NCBI GenBank assembly: GCA_022704435.1
Contig: JAKJGK010000006.1
Location: 1 to 44,743 of the forward strand
Reading direction: 5' to 3'
DNA from: Synergistota bacterium
Lineage (GTDB): Bacteria; Synergistota; Synergistia; Synergistales; Aminobacteriaceae
DNA length: 44,743 bases
The translations under genes were made by a program, and so were the position numbers. The notes beneath the pieces are model-generated. The model made no database searches. It was not told the DNA's origin and saw nothing but the letters and a program-made list of their open reading frames with translations. This document shows positions 36,064 through 44,511 of this stretch, in pieces; within the stretch, counting starts at the first letter, position 1, and each line of letters begins with the position of its first letter.

Positions 36064-36215
36064 TGAACGACCCCCTTCGCCCGAAGGGGGCAATCTTCCT
36101 GAGGGAGTGAGAGATGGCGGTTGCCTTTGTCGGGTTTCAAGCGAAGTAATCGGGAGCCGCACGGGCCCTGTTTCATTGGACGGGGCCGAATTCACAACTT
36201 ATCAGGGGGAAAACC
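36064..36215 (+). promoter_or_regulatory. Structured 5' leader of the ATP-grasp/aminomutase operon
   Basis: About 150 nt of untranslated leader with several stems: an 8-bp hairpin CCCCCTTC / GAAGGGGG (36071-36090), CTTCC / GGGAG (36095-36107), and an 8-bp stem GGCCCTGT / ACGGGGCC (36164-36187). GGCAA (36089-36093) can instead pair with TTGCC (36121-36125), which competes with the first hairpin. I do not recognise a known riboswitch class in it. It may be a new regulatory RNA or simply a stable leader. Confidence 0.45.
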
Positions 36216-37286
36216 ATGGACGATGAATACGGGACCGAGCCGGACGTCCCGCTGCAACCTGTCGCAAGGATCTCGGTAGTCTACAATCTCAAGCCGCAGT
36301 CCAACCCCGGCGAGCCGGACGACAAGTACGAGGAGTATGATCCTCTGTCGACCATAGAGGCCGTGGCCGCCGCCATAGCGGAGCACGGCTTCGAAGTGTC
36401 GCTGTGCGAGCAGGACGACGACCTTGACCGCCGCCTGGCAGAACAGGCGCCGCAGTTCGTCGCCAACCTGGCCGAGGGGCGGGGCGCCTCGAGAGGGCGA
36501 GAGGCCCAGGTCCCCTGCTTGCTGGAGAGCGCGGGAATCCCCTTCTGGGGCTCCGACTCCGCGTCGATGGCCGTGGCCCTGGACAAGCTCCTGACCAGCC
36601 GCCTGCTGCGCGGCGAGGGCATCCCCGTCCCGAGCAGCGAGTGCCTCAAGTCCGATGACGATCTTTCCGGCCTTGTGCGGCTGTTCTCGGGCCGGGAGGG
36701 CGCGCGCTACGTCGTCAAGCCCAGGTACGAGGGCTCCTCGAAGGGCATATTCCAGGACTCCCTGGTCCGCTCCCCCGCCGAGGCGGAGGCGCTTGTGAGA
36801 AGGGTGTGGGGCAGGTACGGCCAACCCGCGATGGTTGAAGAGTACCTTCCGGGTGACGAGATCACAGTGGGGCTGGTGGGCAACGGCCGCCCCTCGGTCG
36901 TCGGCATGATGCGAATAACGCCGGCCCGGCCGTGCGAGGAGTTCCTCTACTCCCTCGAGGAGAAGCGCAACTACGTGGAGCGCATCCGCTACGAGGGGCC
37001 CGAACACATCCCGGCCTCCGTCCGGGAGCGCGTCGCCGCATTCGCCGCGGACGCCTTCCAGGCGCTCGAGCTGCGCGACATGGCTCGCGTCGACTTCCGC
37101 CTCGACTCCGGGGGGACGCCAAGGGTGATCGACATCAACCCCCTCCCGGGGCTCTCGCCCGAGTACAGCGACCTCCCCATCCTGAACCGGTTGAGCGGCG
37201 GCGATTACAGGGGACTGATACGCGCCATCCTGCGGACCTCCTTTCACAGGAACGGACTGCTGTTTCCGTGCCGGGAGGAGGAGTAG
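36216..37286 (+). CDS. ATP-grasp ligase, D-Ala-D-Ala ligase-like (first of two)
   Basis: A 356-residue ATP-grasp enzyme of the Ddl-like group, which forms an amide bond through an acyl phosphate. The preATP domain is at 1-115 (ARISVVYNLKPQSNPG). ATP-binding strands include YVVKPRYEGSSKGI and MVEEYLPGDEITVGLVG. The magnesium end motif is ARVDFRLDSGGTPRVIDINP, then LPGLSPEYSDLP. The N-terminus lacks the usual Ddl GGxSxE phosphate loop, so it is unlikely to be the housekeeping D-alanine ligase. A GGGGGAAAA site precedes the ATG. Four bases separate it from a second ATP-grasp gene; substrates are unknown, but beta-lysine is a candidate. Confidence 0.85.
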   Translation: MDDEYGTEPDVPLQPVARISVVYNLKPQSNPGEPDDKYEEYDPLSTIEAVAAAIAEHGFEVSLCEQDDDLDRRLAEQAPQFVANLAEGRGASRGREAQVPCLLESAGIPFWGSDSASMAVALDKLLTSRLLRGEGIPVPSSECLKSDDDLSGLVRLFSGREGARYVVKPRYEGSSKGIFQDSLVRSPAEAEALVRRVWGRYGQPAMVEEYLPGDEITVGLVGNGRPSVVGMMRITPARPCEEFLYSLEEKRNYVERIRYEGPEHIPASVRERVAAFAADAFQALELRDMARVDFRLDSGGTPRVIDINPLPGLSPEYSDLPILNRLSGGDYRGLIRAILRTSFHRNGLLFPCREEE

Positions 37287-37290
37287 CGGC

Positions 37291-38307
37291 ATGTCGCGAA
37301 CGAAGCCCTTCTCCGACGCCCCCCTCACGGTGCTTCTCCCGGCGGCGAGCGAGCGGTCGCCGCGCGTCGACGTGGCGGACGCCCTCAGGAGCCGCGAGTT
37401 CATCTCACGCGTCCTGGAGGAGTGCGGGCACGTGCCCGCCCCGGTCGACATCACGCCCGGCATGCTGAGGAGCCCGGCGGCCATCATGGAGCTTGCCCGC
37501 ACCGCCGGCGCCGGATGCGTCTTCAACATATTCGAGGGCTTCAGCCACGACAGCGGGGCCGAGCACCGTTTTCGGGCCCTGCTCGACCACCTGTCCCTGC
37601 CCTGCACCGGCAACCCCCCCGCCGCCCTGCGGGCCTGCCTGTCGAAGGACGAGTGCTGCAGGAGGCTGAGGGAGTCGGGCATACCCGTCCCCGACGGCCT
37701 GTCCCTCTTTCCCGGCTTCGACCCGTCCGCTCTTTCGAGACTTGCGCCCCCTCTTTTCATCAAGCCTCTCGCCGAGGACGGCAGCGTCGGGATAGACTCC
37801 TCCTCGCTGGTCCTGGAGCCGCGCCTGATGCTGGCCGCGGTGTCGGCGAAGCTCTCCGACTTCCCGGAGGGAGTCCGCGTAGAGGAGTTCATACCGGGGC
37901 GGGAGTACTCCGTCTCCTGCATGGGAAACGACCCTTACACGACCATCGGCTGCTCGTACATCGACTTCGACCGGGAGGGAGGGAACTACCTGGATTACGA
38001 CTCCAAGTGGACCCCGGGATCTCCCCTCTACTCGGTAGTGCCGGCAAGGGCGGAGGGGGACGAGTTCACGAGGGCCGCTACCCTCGCCGAGATGGCCGGG
38101 CGCGCCCTGGGGTGCAGGGGGTGCTTCAGGGTGGACATGCGCGAGAGATGCGGGGAGCTGTACGTGCTCGACGTCAATCCCAACCCGGACATCTCGCCCG
38201 ACGGCGGCTTTTTTCGCCAGTGCAGGGAGAGCGGGATGTCGGACGCTCAGACGGTGCAGGCCCTCCTGGGGCTCGCTTTCGAAGTGCAAGGAGGAATGTG
38301 CAGTTGA
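37291..38307 (+). CDS. ATP-grasp ligase, D-Ala-D-Ala ligase-like (second of two)
   Basis: A 338-residue ATP-grasp enzyme only distantly similar to its neighbour. Key segments are VFNIFEGFSHDSGAEHRFRA in the preATP domain, PLFIKPLAEDGSVGIDSSS for ATP binding, VEEFIPGREYSVSCMGN, and the metal motif CFRVDMRERCGELYVLDVNP. The DYDSKW segment before the end is typical of Ddl-like proteins. Having two non-identical ligases side by side suggests two successive amide bonds or a heterodimer. It is followed by an overlapping acetyltransferase gene. It is annotated Ddl-like by fold only. Confidence 0.85.
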   Translation: MSRTKPFSDAPLTVLLPAASERSPRVDVADALRSREFISRVLEECGHVPAPVDITPGMLRSPAAIMELARTAGAGCVFNIFEGFSHDSGAEHRFRALLDHLSLPCTGNPPAALRACLSKDECCRRLRESGIPVPDGLSLFPGFDPSALSRLAPPLFIKPLAEDGSVGIDSSSLVLEPRLMLAAVSAKLSDFPEGVRVEEFIPGREYSVSCMGNDPYTTIGCSYIDFDREGGNYLDYDSKWTPGSPLYSVVPARAEGDEFTRAATLAEMAGRALGCRGCFRVDMRERCGELYVLDVNPNPDISPDGGFFRQCRESGMSDAQTVQALLGLAFEVQGGMCS

Positions 38308-38771
38308 ACAATGAACTGGCGGAGCGCTGCCTGGCCGTGGCGAATTCTACCGGGGCCTTTCGCGCGGACGAACTTGACGTCCTCGAGGACGTGCTGGTGC
38401 AGTGGTCCCTGCATCCGGGGCGCGACTACATCCTTCTGACCGAGTGGTCCGACCGGGATCTTGCCGGTTTCCTGGTCTACGGGCCGACCCCGATGACCAG
38501 CTTCGCGTTCGACCTGTACTGGATGGCGGTGGCGCCCGGCCACCAGAGAAAGGGAGTCGGCGGCAGACTTGAACGGGAGATGTGCTCGGCACTGCTGGAG
38601 CAGTCCAACGACGCGGTCATCCGCGTGGAGACGGCCGGGAGGGACGACTACCTTGGCCAGCGCTCCTTCTATCTTTCGATGCTTTACGTGGAGTGCGGAC
38701 GCATTCCCGACTTTTACTCGGAAGGTGACGACCTTGTCCTCTACTGCAAGAAGATCTCGAAGAAGCGCTGA
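38298..38771 (+). CDS. GNAT N-acetyltransferase
   Basis: A 157-residue acetyltransferase of the GNAT fold that should transfer an acetyl group from acetyl-CoA to an amine. The acetyl-CoA-binding motif is clear in YWMAVAPGHQRKGVGGRLE (Q/RxxGxG/A as QRKGVG). A later strand, FYLSMLYVECGRIPDFYSEG, closes the fold. It is shorter than the roughly 270-residue beta-lysine acetyltransferase AblB, so it is at most a functional analogue. GTG 38298 and TTG 38304 are both behind AAGGAGG; the first is close, the second optimally spaced. It overlaps both neighbours, indicating coupled translation. Confidence 0.83.
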   Translation: MQLNNELAERCLAVANSTGAFRADELDVLEDVLVQWSLHPGRDYILLTEWSDRDLAGFLVYGPTPMTSFAFDLYWMAVAPGHQRKGVGGRLEREMCSALLEQSNDAVIRVETAGRDDYLGQRSFYLSMLYVECGRIPDFYSEGDDLVLYCKKISKKR

Positions 38772-40167
38772 ACCAGTCAGGACTGCCGAGCCGACGCAAG
38801 AGGAGACGCAACCTCCGCCCGCAGCCGGAGAGACCGAGCCAAGGCTGATCGCGGCCGCGGATCTTCCCGGCTCGCTCCGCGCCGCGCGCGGGGGGTACCT
38901 GGCAGAGCTTCGCCGCTCTGTCGGGGAGGAACGCTGGAACGACTGGAGATGGCAGATGCAGTCCAGGATAACCACCGCGGACGAGCTTGGGCGGATACTC
39001 ACGCTGTCCCGCGGGGAGGCCTCCACGCTGCGCAAGAGCCTGAACTCGCTTCGCATGGCGATAACCCCCTACTTCGCGTCGTTGATAGACCCCGGCGACC
39101 CCGCTTGCCCCATCAGGAGGCAGGCAGTGCCAACCCTGAAGGAGACCCTGATAGCCTCCACCGACCTGCTGGACCCCCTGCACGAGGACGTGGACTCCCC
39201 CGTGCCCGGGCTGACCCACCGCTACCCCGACAGGTGCATCATGCTGGTAACCGACCAGTGCGGCATGTACTGCCGTCACTGCACCAGGCGCAGATTCGCG
39301 GGGCAGACGGACACGCCGCGCCCGCGCGACCAGATCAGGGCCTGCGTGGACTACATCGCCCGGACGCCTGAGATCCGCGACGTGCTGGTCACAGGCGGCG
39401 ACCCTCTGACCCTGGGAGACGAGGCCCTGGACGAGATACTCTCCTCGATTCGCGCCATACCGACGGTCGAGATTATCAGGATAGGAACCCGCGTACCGGC
39501 GGTGATGCCCATGCGAGTGACCGAGTCCCTGTGCTCGGTGTTGAAGAGGCACCATCCGCTCTGGGTGAACCTCCAGTTCAACCACCCGGAGGAGCTCACC
39601 CCCGAGGCGGAGCGAGCATGCTCGCGCCTGGCGGACGCCGGGATACCCCTCGGCAACCAGTCGGTGCTGCTCAAGGGAGTCAACGACTGCCCCTACATAT
39701 TCCGAGAGCTGAACACTAAGCTGTTGAAGATGAGGGTCCGCCCCTACTACATCTATCAGTGCGACCTGTCTCGCGGGATCGAGCACTTCAGAACATCGAT
39801 AGGCAAGGGCGTCGAGATCATCGAGTATTTGCGAGGGCACACATCGGGGCTCGCCGTCCCGACCTTCGTCGTGGACGCTCCGGGAGGAGGCGGCAAGATA
39901 CCGGTGATGCCGAACTACGTCATTTCCCGGTCGGACAGAAAGACCATCCTGCGCAACTACGAGGGGGTCCTGTGCGCCTACACGGAGCCGGACGACAACC
40001 GAAGCAGGTGCCTGGAGAGATGCAGGGGCATCTGCGCAGGGGAGGGATCGGGCTTCCACGGAGGCCTGCAGTCACTTTTCGAAGGAAACGCGGTCTCGAT
40101 AGAGCCCAAAGACCTTCCCAGGGAGAGGCGCAGGCAGGCTAGAGCCGCCCCGGCAGAGGGCGCGTGA
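38734..40167 (+). CDS. kamA: Lysine 2,3-aminomutase (radical SAM, PLP)
   Basis: A 477-residue radical SAM aminomutase converting L-lysine to beta-lysine. The Fe-S cluster motif is CGMYCRHCTRRR. The PLP lysine is in DAPGGGGKIPVMPNYV. The two aspartates that bind the lysine side-amino group are present in YQCDLSRGIEHFR and FVVDAPGG; glutamate 2,3-aminomutases have Lys and Asn there. The C-terminal CLERCRGIC matches the zinc site. The start is uncertain: TTG 38734 or GTG 38725 overlap the GNAT gene, and about 55 residues before the conserved core look disordered. It ends the operon before a strong hairpin. Product use is inferred from the ligase and acetyltransferase neighbours. Confidence 0.9.
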   Translation: MSSTARRSRRSAEPVRTAEPTQEETQPPPAAGETEPRLIAAADLPGSLRAARGGYLAELRRSVGEERWNDWRWQMQSRITTADELGRILTLSRGEASTLRKSLNSLRMAITPYFASLIDPGDPACPIRRQAVPTLKETLIASTDLLDPLHEDVDSPVPGLTHRYPDRCIMLVTDQCGMYCRHCTRRRFAGQTDTPRPRDQIRACVDYIARTPEIRDVLVTGGDPLTLGDEALDEILSSIRAIPTVEIIRIGTRVPAVMPMRVTESLCSVLKRHHPLWVNLQFNHPEELTPEAERACSRLADAGIPLGNQSVLLKGVNDCPYIFRELNTKLLKMRVRPYYIYQCDLSRGIEHFRTSIGKGVEIIEYLRGHTSGLAVPTFVVDAPGGGGKIPVMPNYVISRSDRKTILRNYEGVLCAYTEPDDNRSRCLERCRGICAGEGSGFHGGLQSLFEGNAVSIEPKDLPRERRRQARAAPAEGA

Positions 40168-40180
40168 TGGACGAGACCGC

Positions 40181-40222
40181 AGCGAGAAGGGGAGGGACCG
40201 CTCGGCTCCTCCCCTTCTCGCT
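40181..40222. terminator. Strong bidirectional hairpin after kamA
   Basis: Perfect 15-bp stem (arms 40181-40195 and 40208-40222) with a 12-nt loop. No T-tract follows on either strand, so it may act as an mRNA 3' stabiliser or a weak terminator for the converging kamA and PH-domain transcripts. Confidence 0.55.
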
Positions 40223-40309
40223 GCCAACCCGGCACTCCTCGCGCGGTCAATCCCGCCGCCGGCCCGTCAACTTCCTGTAAACGAGCCGCGGCGAAGGGAC
40301 TCCGCAGGA

Positions 40310-40765
40310 TCAATCGTTCGAGTTAACCTGGGCGGTTCCCCTCTGGAAGCCCTGGATCATCTCCCTGATGTCCTTCGGGTTCTCTATACCCGTGACCTTT
40401 ATCTCGTAGGCGTCGGTCCCGGATGAGGCTATCATTATGTCGCCCACGCCGAGCAACCTCTGGAAGACCGTCTGGTGGATCTCGATCGATCGGATCTGCG
40501 GCATGCCGATCTCCACCGACTTCTTGGAGAAGAGCCCCTCCTCCAGGGTCACCTCGTCGTGCTTGACCGCGAACTCGAGCATGTTGCGCTTGACCACGAT
40601 CACGAGCACCGGGATCAGGGCAAGAGCAAGCGTCCACCAGGGCGCCTTTCCGGTCGAGGCCAGGTACGCCGAGAGCGCGGCCACGGCCACGGCCAGCAAC
40701 CACCACGTGACGAAACCTCTCCATGCGGGGCGCATGTACTTCTCGAAAGTCTTCTGCTGATCCAT
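40310..40765 (-). CDS. Bacterial PH-domain (bPH2, YdbS-like) membrane protein
   Basis: A 151-residue protein with two adjacent membrane spans (WRGFVTWWLLAVAVAALSAY and PWWTLALALIPVLVIVV). A cytoplasmic bacterial PH domain of the YdbS/YdbT type follows (LEFAVKHDEVTLEEGLFSKK, IGMPQIRSIEIHQTVFQRLL, GVGDIMIASSGTDAYEI). The function of these small proteins is unknown; they may sense or organise the membrane. AGGAGGGG precedes ATG 40765. It is monocistronic and convergent with kamA. Confidence 0.85.
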   Translation of the reverse strand: MDQQKTFEKYMRPAWRGFVTWWLLAVAVAALSAYLASTGKAPWWTLALALIPVLVIVVKRNMLEFAVKHDEVTLEEGLFSKKSVEIGMPQIRSIEIHQTVFQRLLGVGDIMIASSGTDAYEIKVTGIENPKDIREMIQGFQRGTAQVNSND

Positions 40766-40878
40766 CTGGAACCCCTCCTATGAATGAAAATTTTCGCCTC
40801 ATGCAGCCGGCGCCAAGTTTCAACACAACAGGGACATTCTACACTACCTTCTCATTTCGCAAAAGGGCATAAAGGACG

Positions 40879-40913
40879 AAAAACCCCCGCGCCGAACCGC
40901 AGCCCCCGGCGCG
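40879..40913 (-). terminator. Terminator after the MFS gene
   Basis: Seven-bp stem CGCGCCG / CGGCGCG (arms 40888-40894 and 40907-40913). On the minus strand it is followed by GGGG and five T (40879-40883). Confidence 0.75.
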
Positions 40914-40917
40914 AGCC

Positions 40918-42111
40918 TCAGGAGACGTCCGCCTCGCGAAACCTCCTGACGAGGAAGAAAGGAAGGGACAGGAACGGCAGCAGGGCCACAACGGCGAACG
41001 TAGCCTGAATTCCGAAGAGGTCCCCTATCTTGCCGAAGGGGGCCATCATCATGTTCGCCAGCCCCCAGGATAGCCCCATCACGATGGAGCTTGACATTCC
41101 GCGCGAGTCCGGGGTCATCTCCTGGCCTATGGCGGCGGTTATCGGCATGGTCGAGCTGATGGTAACGGTGCCCACCAGGAAGAGAAGCACGCTTACCCAG
41201 CCGCTGAAGAACAGGCCGGCTATCAGGAAGACCGGGGAGACGAGCATCCCCGCCATCAAGATCCTCTTCTTGCCCCACCTGTCGGCCATCCTGCCGACTA
41301 CGACCATTCCGATGGTGCTGAACAGCATTATGAGAAAGAGCACCGTTCCTACCGCGCCAATATCGCCGCCCTCCGCCGCGATGCGGATGGGGATGAACAT
41401 GCGGACCCCCTGGCTGGTGGTGTCGCGCACCGTCGAGATGGCAAGGACCGGGTAGATTGTCATAAACACGGACTTCATCGTGACCAGGAGACCCTTCTGG
41501 GGTGTTATGGCGTCTCCGCTCTGGTGAGATATCGACGGCATGGTCTTCTTTATGAACAGGCCCAGGAGTATCACCGGGATCAGGGCGGCGACCGGCATCA
41601 GCCGGTAGCCCACCGTGTTGACCAGCGCGACGGCGAACAGCGGGCTGACCGTAGTGCCGGCGGTCCCTGCGACCGCGAACAGGGCGAGCGACACGGTGAG
41701 CCTCTCCCTCGGCACCACGTGCCCCACCCCGCCGTGCCCCTGGGGGTGGAACATCGCGCTCCCGAACGCCCATACGCCCACGAACAGCAGCGCCATGCCG
41801 TAGGAGGGGGACAGAGGGATCATAGAGGCGCCGAGGCAGGTCATCACCGGGCCCCAGACGATCAGCCACGAGTTCGCCGACCGATCGGACATGTAGCCTA
41901 TCACCGGCTGCACGATGATATGGATAATGCCAAGGAAGGTGCTCAGGAAACCGGCCTGGGTCATAGTTATCTGCAGCTTCGAGATGAGGGTCGGTATGAA
42001 GGTCGGCAGGAAGGATGCGTACAGGTCGTTGAGAAAGTGGCCCGCCGACAGCAGGGAGAGCTTGAACCCCGAGCTCTCCGGGCGAATCAGGCTTGAAGCT
42101 TTTGACGACAT
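40918..42111 (-). CDS. MFS transporter, fosmidomycin-resistance-like
   Basis: A 397-residue major facilitator with about 12 spans. The N-terminal HFLNDLYASFLPTFIPTLIS and the motif YMSDRSANSWLIVWGPVM match the Fsr (fosmidomycin resistance) group of exporters, as does FGSAMFHPQGHG. The typical inter-domain loop carries ISHQSGDAITPQKG. It probably exports a small molecule by proton exchange; the actual substrate is unknown. ATG 42111 lies 11 nt from GAGGAG; a GTG overlapping that site is less likely. It is a single-gene unit. Confidence 0.88.
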   Translation of the reverse strand: MSSKASSLIRPESSGFKLSLLSAGHFLNDLYASFLPTFIPTLISKLQITMTQAGFLSTFLGIIHIIVQPVIGYMSDRSANSWLIVWGPVMTCLGASMIPLSPSYGMALLFVGVWAFGSAMFHPQGHGGVGHVVPRERLTVSLALFAVAGTAGTTVSPLFAVALVNTVGYRLMPVAALIPVILLGLFIKKTMPSISHQSGDAITPQKGLLVTMKSVFMTIYPVLAISTVRDTTSQGVRMFIPIRIAAEGGDIGAVGTVLFLIMLFSTIGMVVVGRMADRWGKKRILMAGMLVSPVFLIAGLFFSGWVSVLLFLVGTVTISSTMPITAAIGQEMTPDSRGMSSSIVMGLSWGLANMMMAPFGKIGDLFGIQATFAVVALLPFLSLPFFLVRRFREADVS

Positions 42112-42153
42112 AAATGGTTTCACTCCTCTGGGTCGATATGTAAGCCGGACACA

Positions 42154-42184
42154 ATCATACACCATGCAGGATATAATTTGTCAA
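42154..42184 (-). promoter_or_regulatory. Candidate promoter of the MFS gene
   Basis: Minus-strand TTGACA (42179-42184) with TATGAT (42154-42159) at a long 19-bp spacing. Confidence 0.4.
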
Positions 42185-42224
42185 TGGAAGGAGAGAAAAG
42201 CAGAAGAATGATCCAGCTTTCGGA

Positions 42225-42578
42225 TTAAACCCGGCCGGACGGGGCGGGAGCGCCGAAGACAGCCACCCAGATGCACGGCGGTTCGACGCTGGTGCGGGCC
42301 ACCCTGTGTCTCAGCCTGGCCGGCAGGAAGACCCAGTCGCCGCTGCTCAGCTCGACAACGCCGCCGTCCTCGAACTCCAGCGCGGCCTCCCCCTGGAGCA
42401 GCGCCACCCACTCGTCCTCCTCCTGGTCGTACCAGTAGCCGGGAGGCGAACTCTGACCGGCGGAGACTATCCGCTCCACGCGGAACGACGCGGCGCGGAC
42501 CAGATCCTGAAACAGCTCCTCCGAGGGAAGGATGGCCGGAAGACCCAGCAGGCCGCCCCTTTTCATCCCGATCGTCAT
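42225..42578 (-). CDS. Small cupin-domain protein
   Basis: A 117-residue single cupin. The fold is recognised from WYDQEEDEWVALLQGEAALE (cupin motif 1, with several acidic positions) and VVELSSGDWVFLPARLRHRV (motif 2, with His near the end). It probably binds a metal or small ligand; no specific activity can be assigned. No convincing ribosome site precedes ATG 42578, and an internal ATG four codons later is an alternative. It lies about 45 bp after the coiled-coil gene on the same strand. Confidence 0.8.
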   Translation of the reverse strand: MTIGMKRGGLLGLPAILPSEELFQDLVRAASFRVERIVSAGQSSPPGYWYDQEEDEWVALLQGEAALEFEDGGVVELSSGDWVFLPARLRHRVARTSVEPPCIWVAVFGAPAPSGRV

Positions 42579-42622
42579 GTTAAACCGCCGGCTTCAGACC
42601 GGCATTCCAAGGATCCGGTCCA

Positions 42623-42955
42623 TCAGGGACGAGCGGCCTCCCGCTTCATATCCTCGCGCCGCCGTTCGGCCTCCTCGTTTCTCTCCTTCAAGAACTCTCT
42701 TTGCTTCAGCCGTCGATCCTCGATCTGCTTCTCCATCATCCTCTTCTTGACCTGCTTGTCGTAGGTCTCGGCTGACTTTTTCACGGTCTCGTGGTGCCTG
42801 TCCATTATCTCGAGACGCTCCCCCTCGACCTCCCGCCTGGCCTTCTCCACCTTCTTCTGCGCGCTCTCCCTCTGCTCCTCCGCCTTCTCCTCGATCATAT
42901 CCTCAAGGGGAGGGACGTTGAACGGAAGGTTTACTCCCGTGCGATCGACTTTCAT
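42623..42955 (-). CDS. Coiled-coil protein, unknown
   Basis: A 110-residue, highly charged protein. After a short proline-containing head (VDRTGVNLPFNVPPLEDMI) nearly all of it is a continuous helix rich in Glu, Lys and Arg (EKAEEQRESAQKKVEKARRE, YDKQVKKRMMEKQIEDRRLK), so a coiled coil is likely. No family is recognised. ATG 42955 follows AGAGGGGG; a TTG three bases upstream is less likely. It has no signal peptide. Its position next to the cupin gene gives no clue to function. Confidence 0.65.
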   Translation of the reverse strand: MKVDRTGVNLPFNVPPLEDMIEEKAEEQRESAQKKVEKARREVEGERLEIMDRHHETVKKSAETYDKQVKKRMMEKQIEDRRLKQREFLKERNEEAERRREDMKREAARP

Positions 42956-43040
42956 CAAGATCCCCCTCTTTCACGTTTTTAACGTTGCTCCATTATATAT
43001 CGGACTCGCGAAAGCCGCTTATTATTCCCGAATACCCGGG

Positions 43041-43067
43041 ATTGAGTCCTTAAACTGGTGAAATTCG
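43041..43067. repeat. Direct repeat, copy A
   Basis: ATTGAGTCCTTAAACTGGTG then AAATTCG; nearly identical to the copy at 44638-44665 and in the same orientation. The two copies bracket the GGDEF gene. Confidence 0.7.
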
Positions 43068-43104
43068 TACCGGCCCTTGTGCTGATCATGATCGAGCCAG
43101 AATA

Positions 43105-44511
43105 CTATTCATAGACAACGGTCCTGTTCCTTCCGGCCTCCTTGGCCCTGTACAAGGCTACGTCCGCCCTGTTTATAACATCGTCGATGATTTCTTTGTC
43201 AACCCTTTCAGAAAGACCAATGCTCACGGTGATACCGCCCATATTTTCAAACGTGCAACCTTCGATGGAATTCCTTATTCTCTCTGCAATAGTAAAAGCG
43301 TCCCTTGAGTCAGTTGAAGGCATAAGGACGATAAACTCTTCTCCGCCGTATCTGGCCAGTACGTCCGTCTTCCTGACGGAGTTCTTAATCCGCCCCGCCG
43401 TTGTTTTCAGCACCTGGTCCCCCATTGCATGGCCGTAGTTGTCATTTACTTTTTTAAAAAAGTCTATATCAACCATGGCGATCGAGAGCGGCTCCCCGGC
43501 CCTGTCCGCCCTTGCGGTTTCCCTGCCGGCAAGGGCGTAAAAAGAGTGCCTGTTGTAAACGGACGTCAGATTATCGGTCACCGCCATCCTCTGGATTTCT
43601 CTCTGACTAATATACATAAACGCAATTGAAATGATAAGGATCAGCATTATGACAGTGGCCAAAAAGATTACGATCTTTCTGGCCGCAGCAAAGGCCTGGA
43701 TCTCCCTGTCCTCCTTATAGCTGAAAAAATAGCCGACTGGTTCTTGTGATATATCCTTTATCTGGCGGTACTGGACAAGGTATGTTTTCCCGTCATAGTC
43801 CATAGCCAGGGTGACGGGCGCCTTGGTTCGCAGATCATTTTCAACTAGCTTCCTGAGCTCTGCCTGAAAAGCCTTGTCTCGGTGCAGCTTCAGCCCGTCC
43901 GGCCTTGCCTCGTTTTTTGTCAGGATTTCTACATCATACACATATTCATCTGAAATATCGCACGTCTTGTACCTGGCCTGCTCGTCAAGAAACACCGTCT
44001 CCTTCATTACCGATTTGGACAGGATAAAGCCCAGGTCCCTGTTGCTGTCGAGGGCATACAACTCCTCAAGTATGCATTGTGGCGATATTGAAATTTCTAT
44101 GCTCCCAGCATGAATGCCCTTGTAGTTTAAGGGATAGACAAAACGATAGCCGCTGAAAATTCTTCCTTCTTCAAAGCCTGTGACGTACTTATGCTCAAGA
44201 TTCACCATCCTCATGGATTTCCTTACGAACAGGAGGTTGTCTCCGAATTTGCCAGGGTTATGGAAGCGATAAAAGCTGTCCCCGTTGGCCAGCTGAAAGT
44301 GGAATTGTCTGAAGTTATGCTTTGTTATAAGTTCGTGCGTTTGGCGCAGTTCCTCGCCCAACTGCTGTCTTATTCTCGCCCTTTCCTCTTCATCCCCGTA
44401 GCTGGCCTCGTAGAGCTGGGCCTTGATTCGGTCGTTATCGATAGCAGAGGCAAAAACGAAGTTGGAAAAATTCTCGTAGGCTCTGACAACGCCGTCAATG
44501 GCATTATCCAA
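43105..44511 (-). CDS. Membrane-bound diguanylate cyclase with extracellular sensor; unusual start
   Basis: A GGDEF protein of at least 468 residues. A periplasmic sensor (dCache-like: YENFSNFVFASAIDND, FRFVYPLNYKGIHAGSIEIS) is followed by a span (IVIFLATVIMLILIISIAFM) and a GGDEF domain with active site ARYGGEEFIVL and an I-site RKTD five residues earlier. The first standard start is TTG 44511. The same frame stays open to a TAA at 44647 and encodes a membrane segment (LTTLIIAIIVLIWGIALFFV) that the protein should need for its sensor, but there is no ATG, GTG or TTG there; only CTG 44625 is available. Base composition is more AT-rich than its neighbours, suggesting transfer. The gene may be 5'-damaged. 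Confidence 0.87.
   Translation of the reverse strand: MDNAIDGVVRAYENFSNFVFASAIDNDRIKAQLYEASYGDEEERARIRQQLGEELRQTHELITKHNFRQFHFQLANGDSFYRFHNPGKFGDNLLFVRKSMRMVNLEHKYVTGFEEGRIFSGYRFVYPLNYKGIHAGSIEISISPQCILEELYALDSNRDLGFILSKSVMKETVFLDEQARYKTCDISDEYVYDVEILTKNEARPDGLKLHRDKAFQAELRKLVENDLRTKAPVTLAMDYDGKTYLVQYRQIKDISQEPVGYFFSYKEDREIQAFAAARKIVIFLATVIMLILIISIAFMYISQREIQRMAVTDNLTSVYNRHSFYALAGRETARADRAGEPLSIAMVDIDFFKKVNDNYGHAMGDQVLKTTAGRIKNSVRKTDVLARYGGEEFIVLMPSTDSRDAFTIAERIRNSIEGCTFENMGGITVSIGLSERVDKEIIDDVINRADVALYRAKEAGRNRTVVYE

Noticed and set aside
36064-36215. Leader before the ligase operon as a lysine or glycine riboswitch
   Set aside because: I could not match the conserved core segments of either class, so it is listed only as an unrecognised structured leader.
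38298-40167. GNAT and aminomutase as a canonical ablB-ablA osmolyte pair
   Set aside because: The acetyltransferase is much too short for AblB, and two ligases are present, so the simple assignment was not made.
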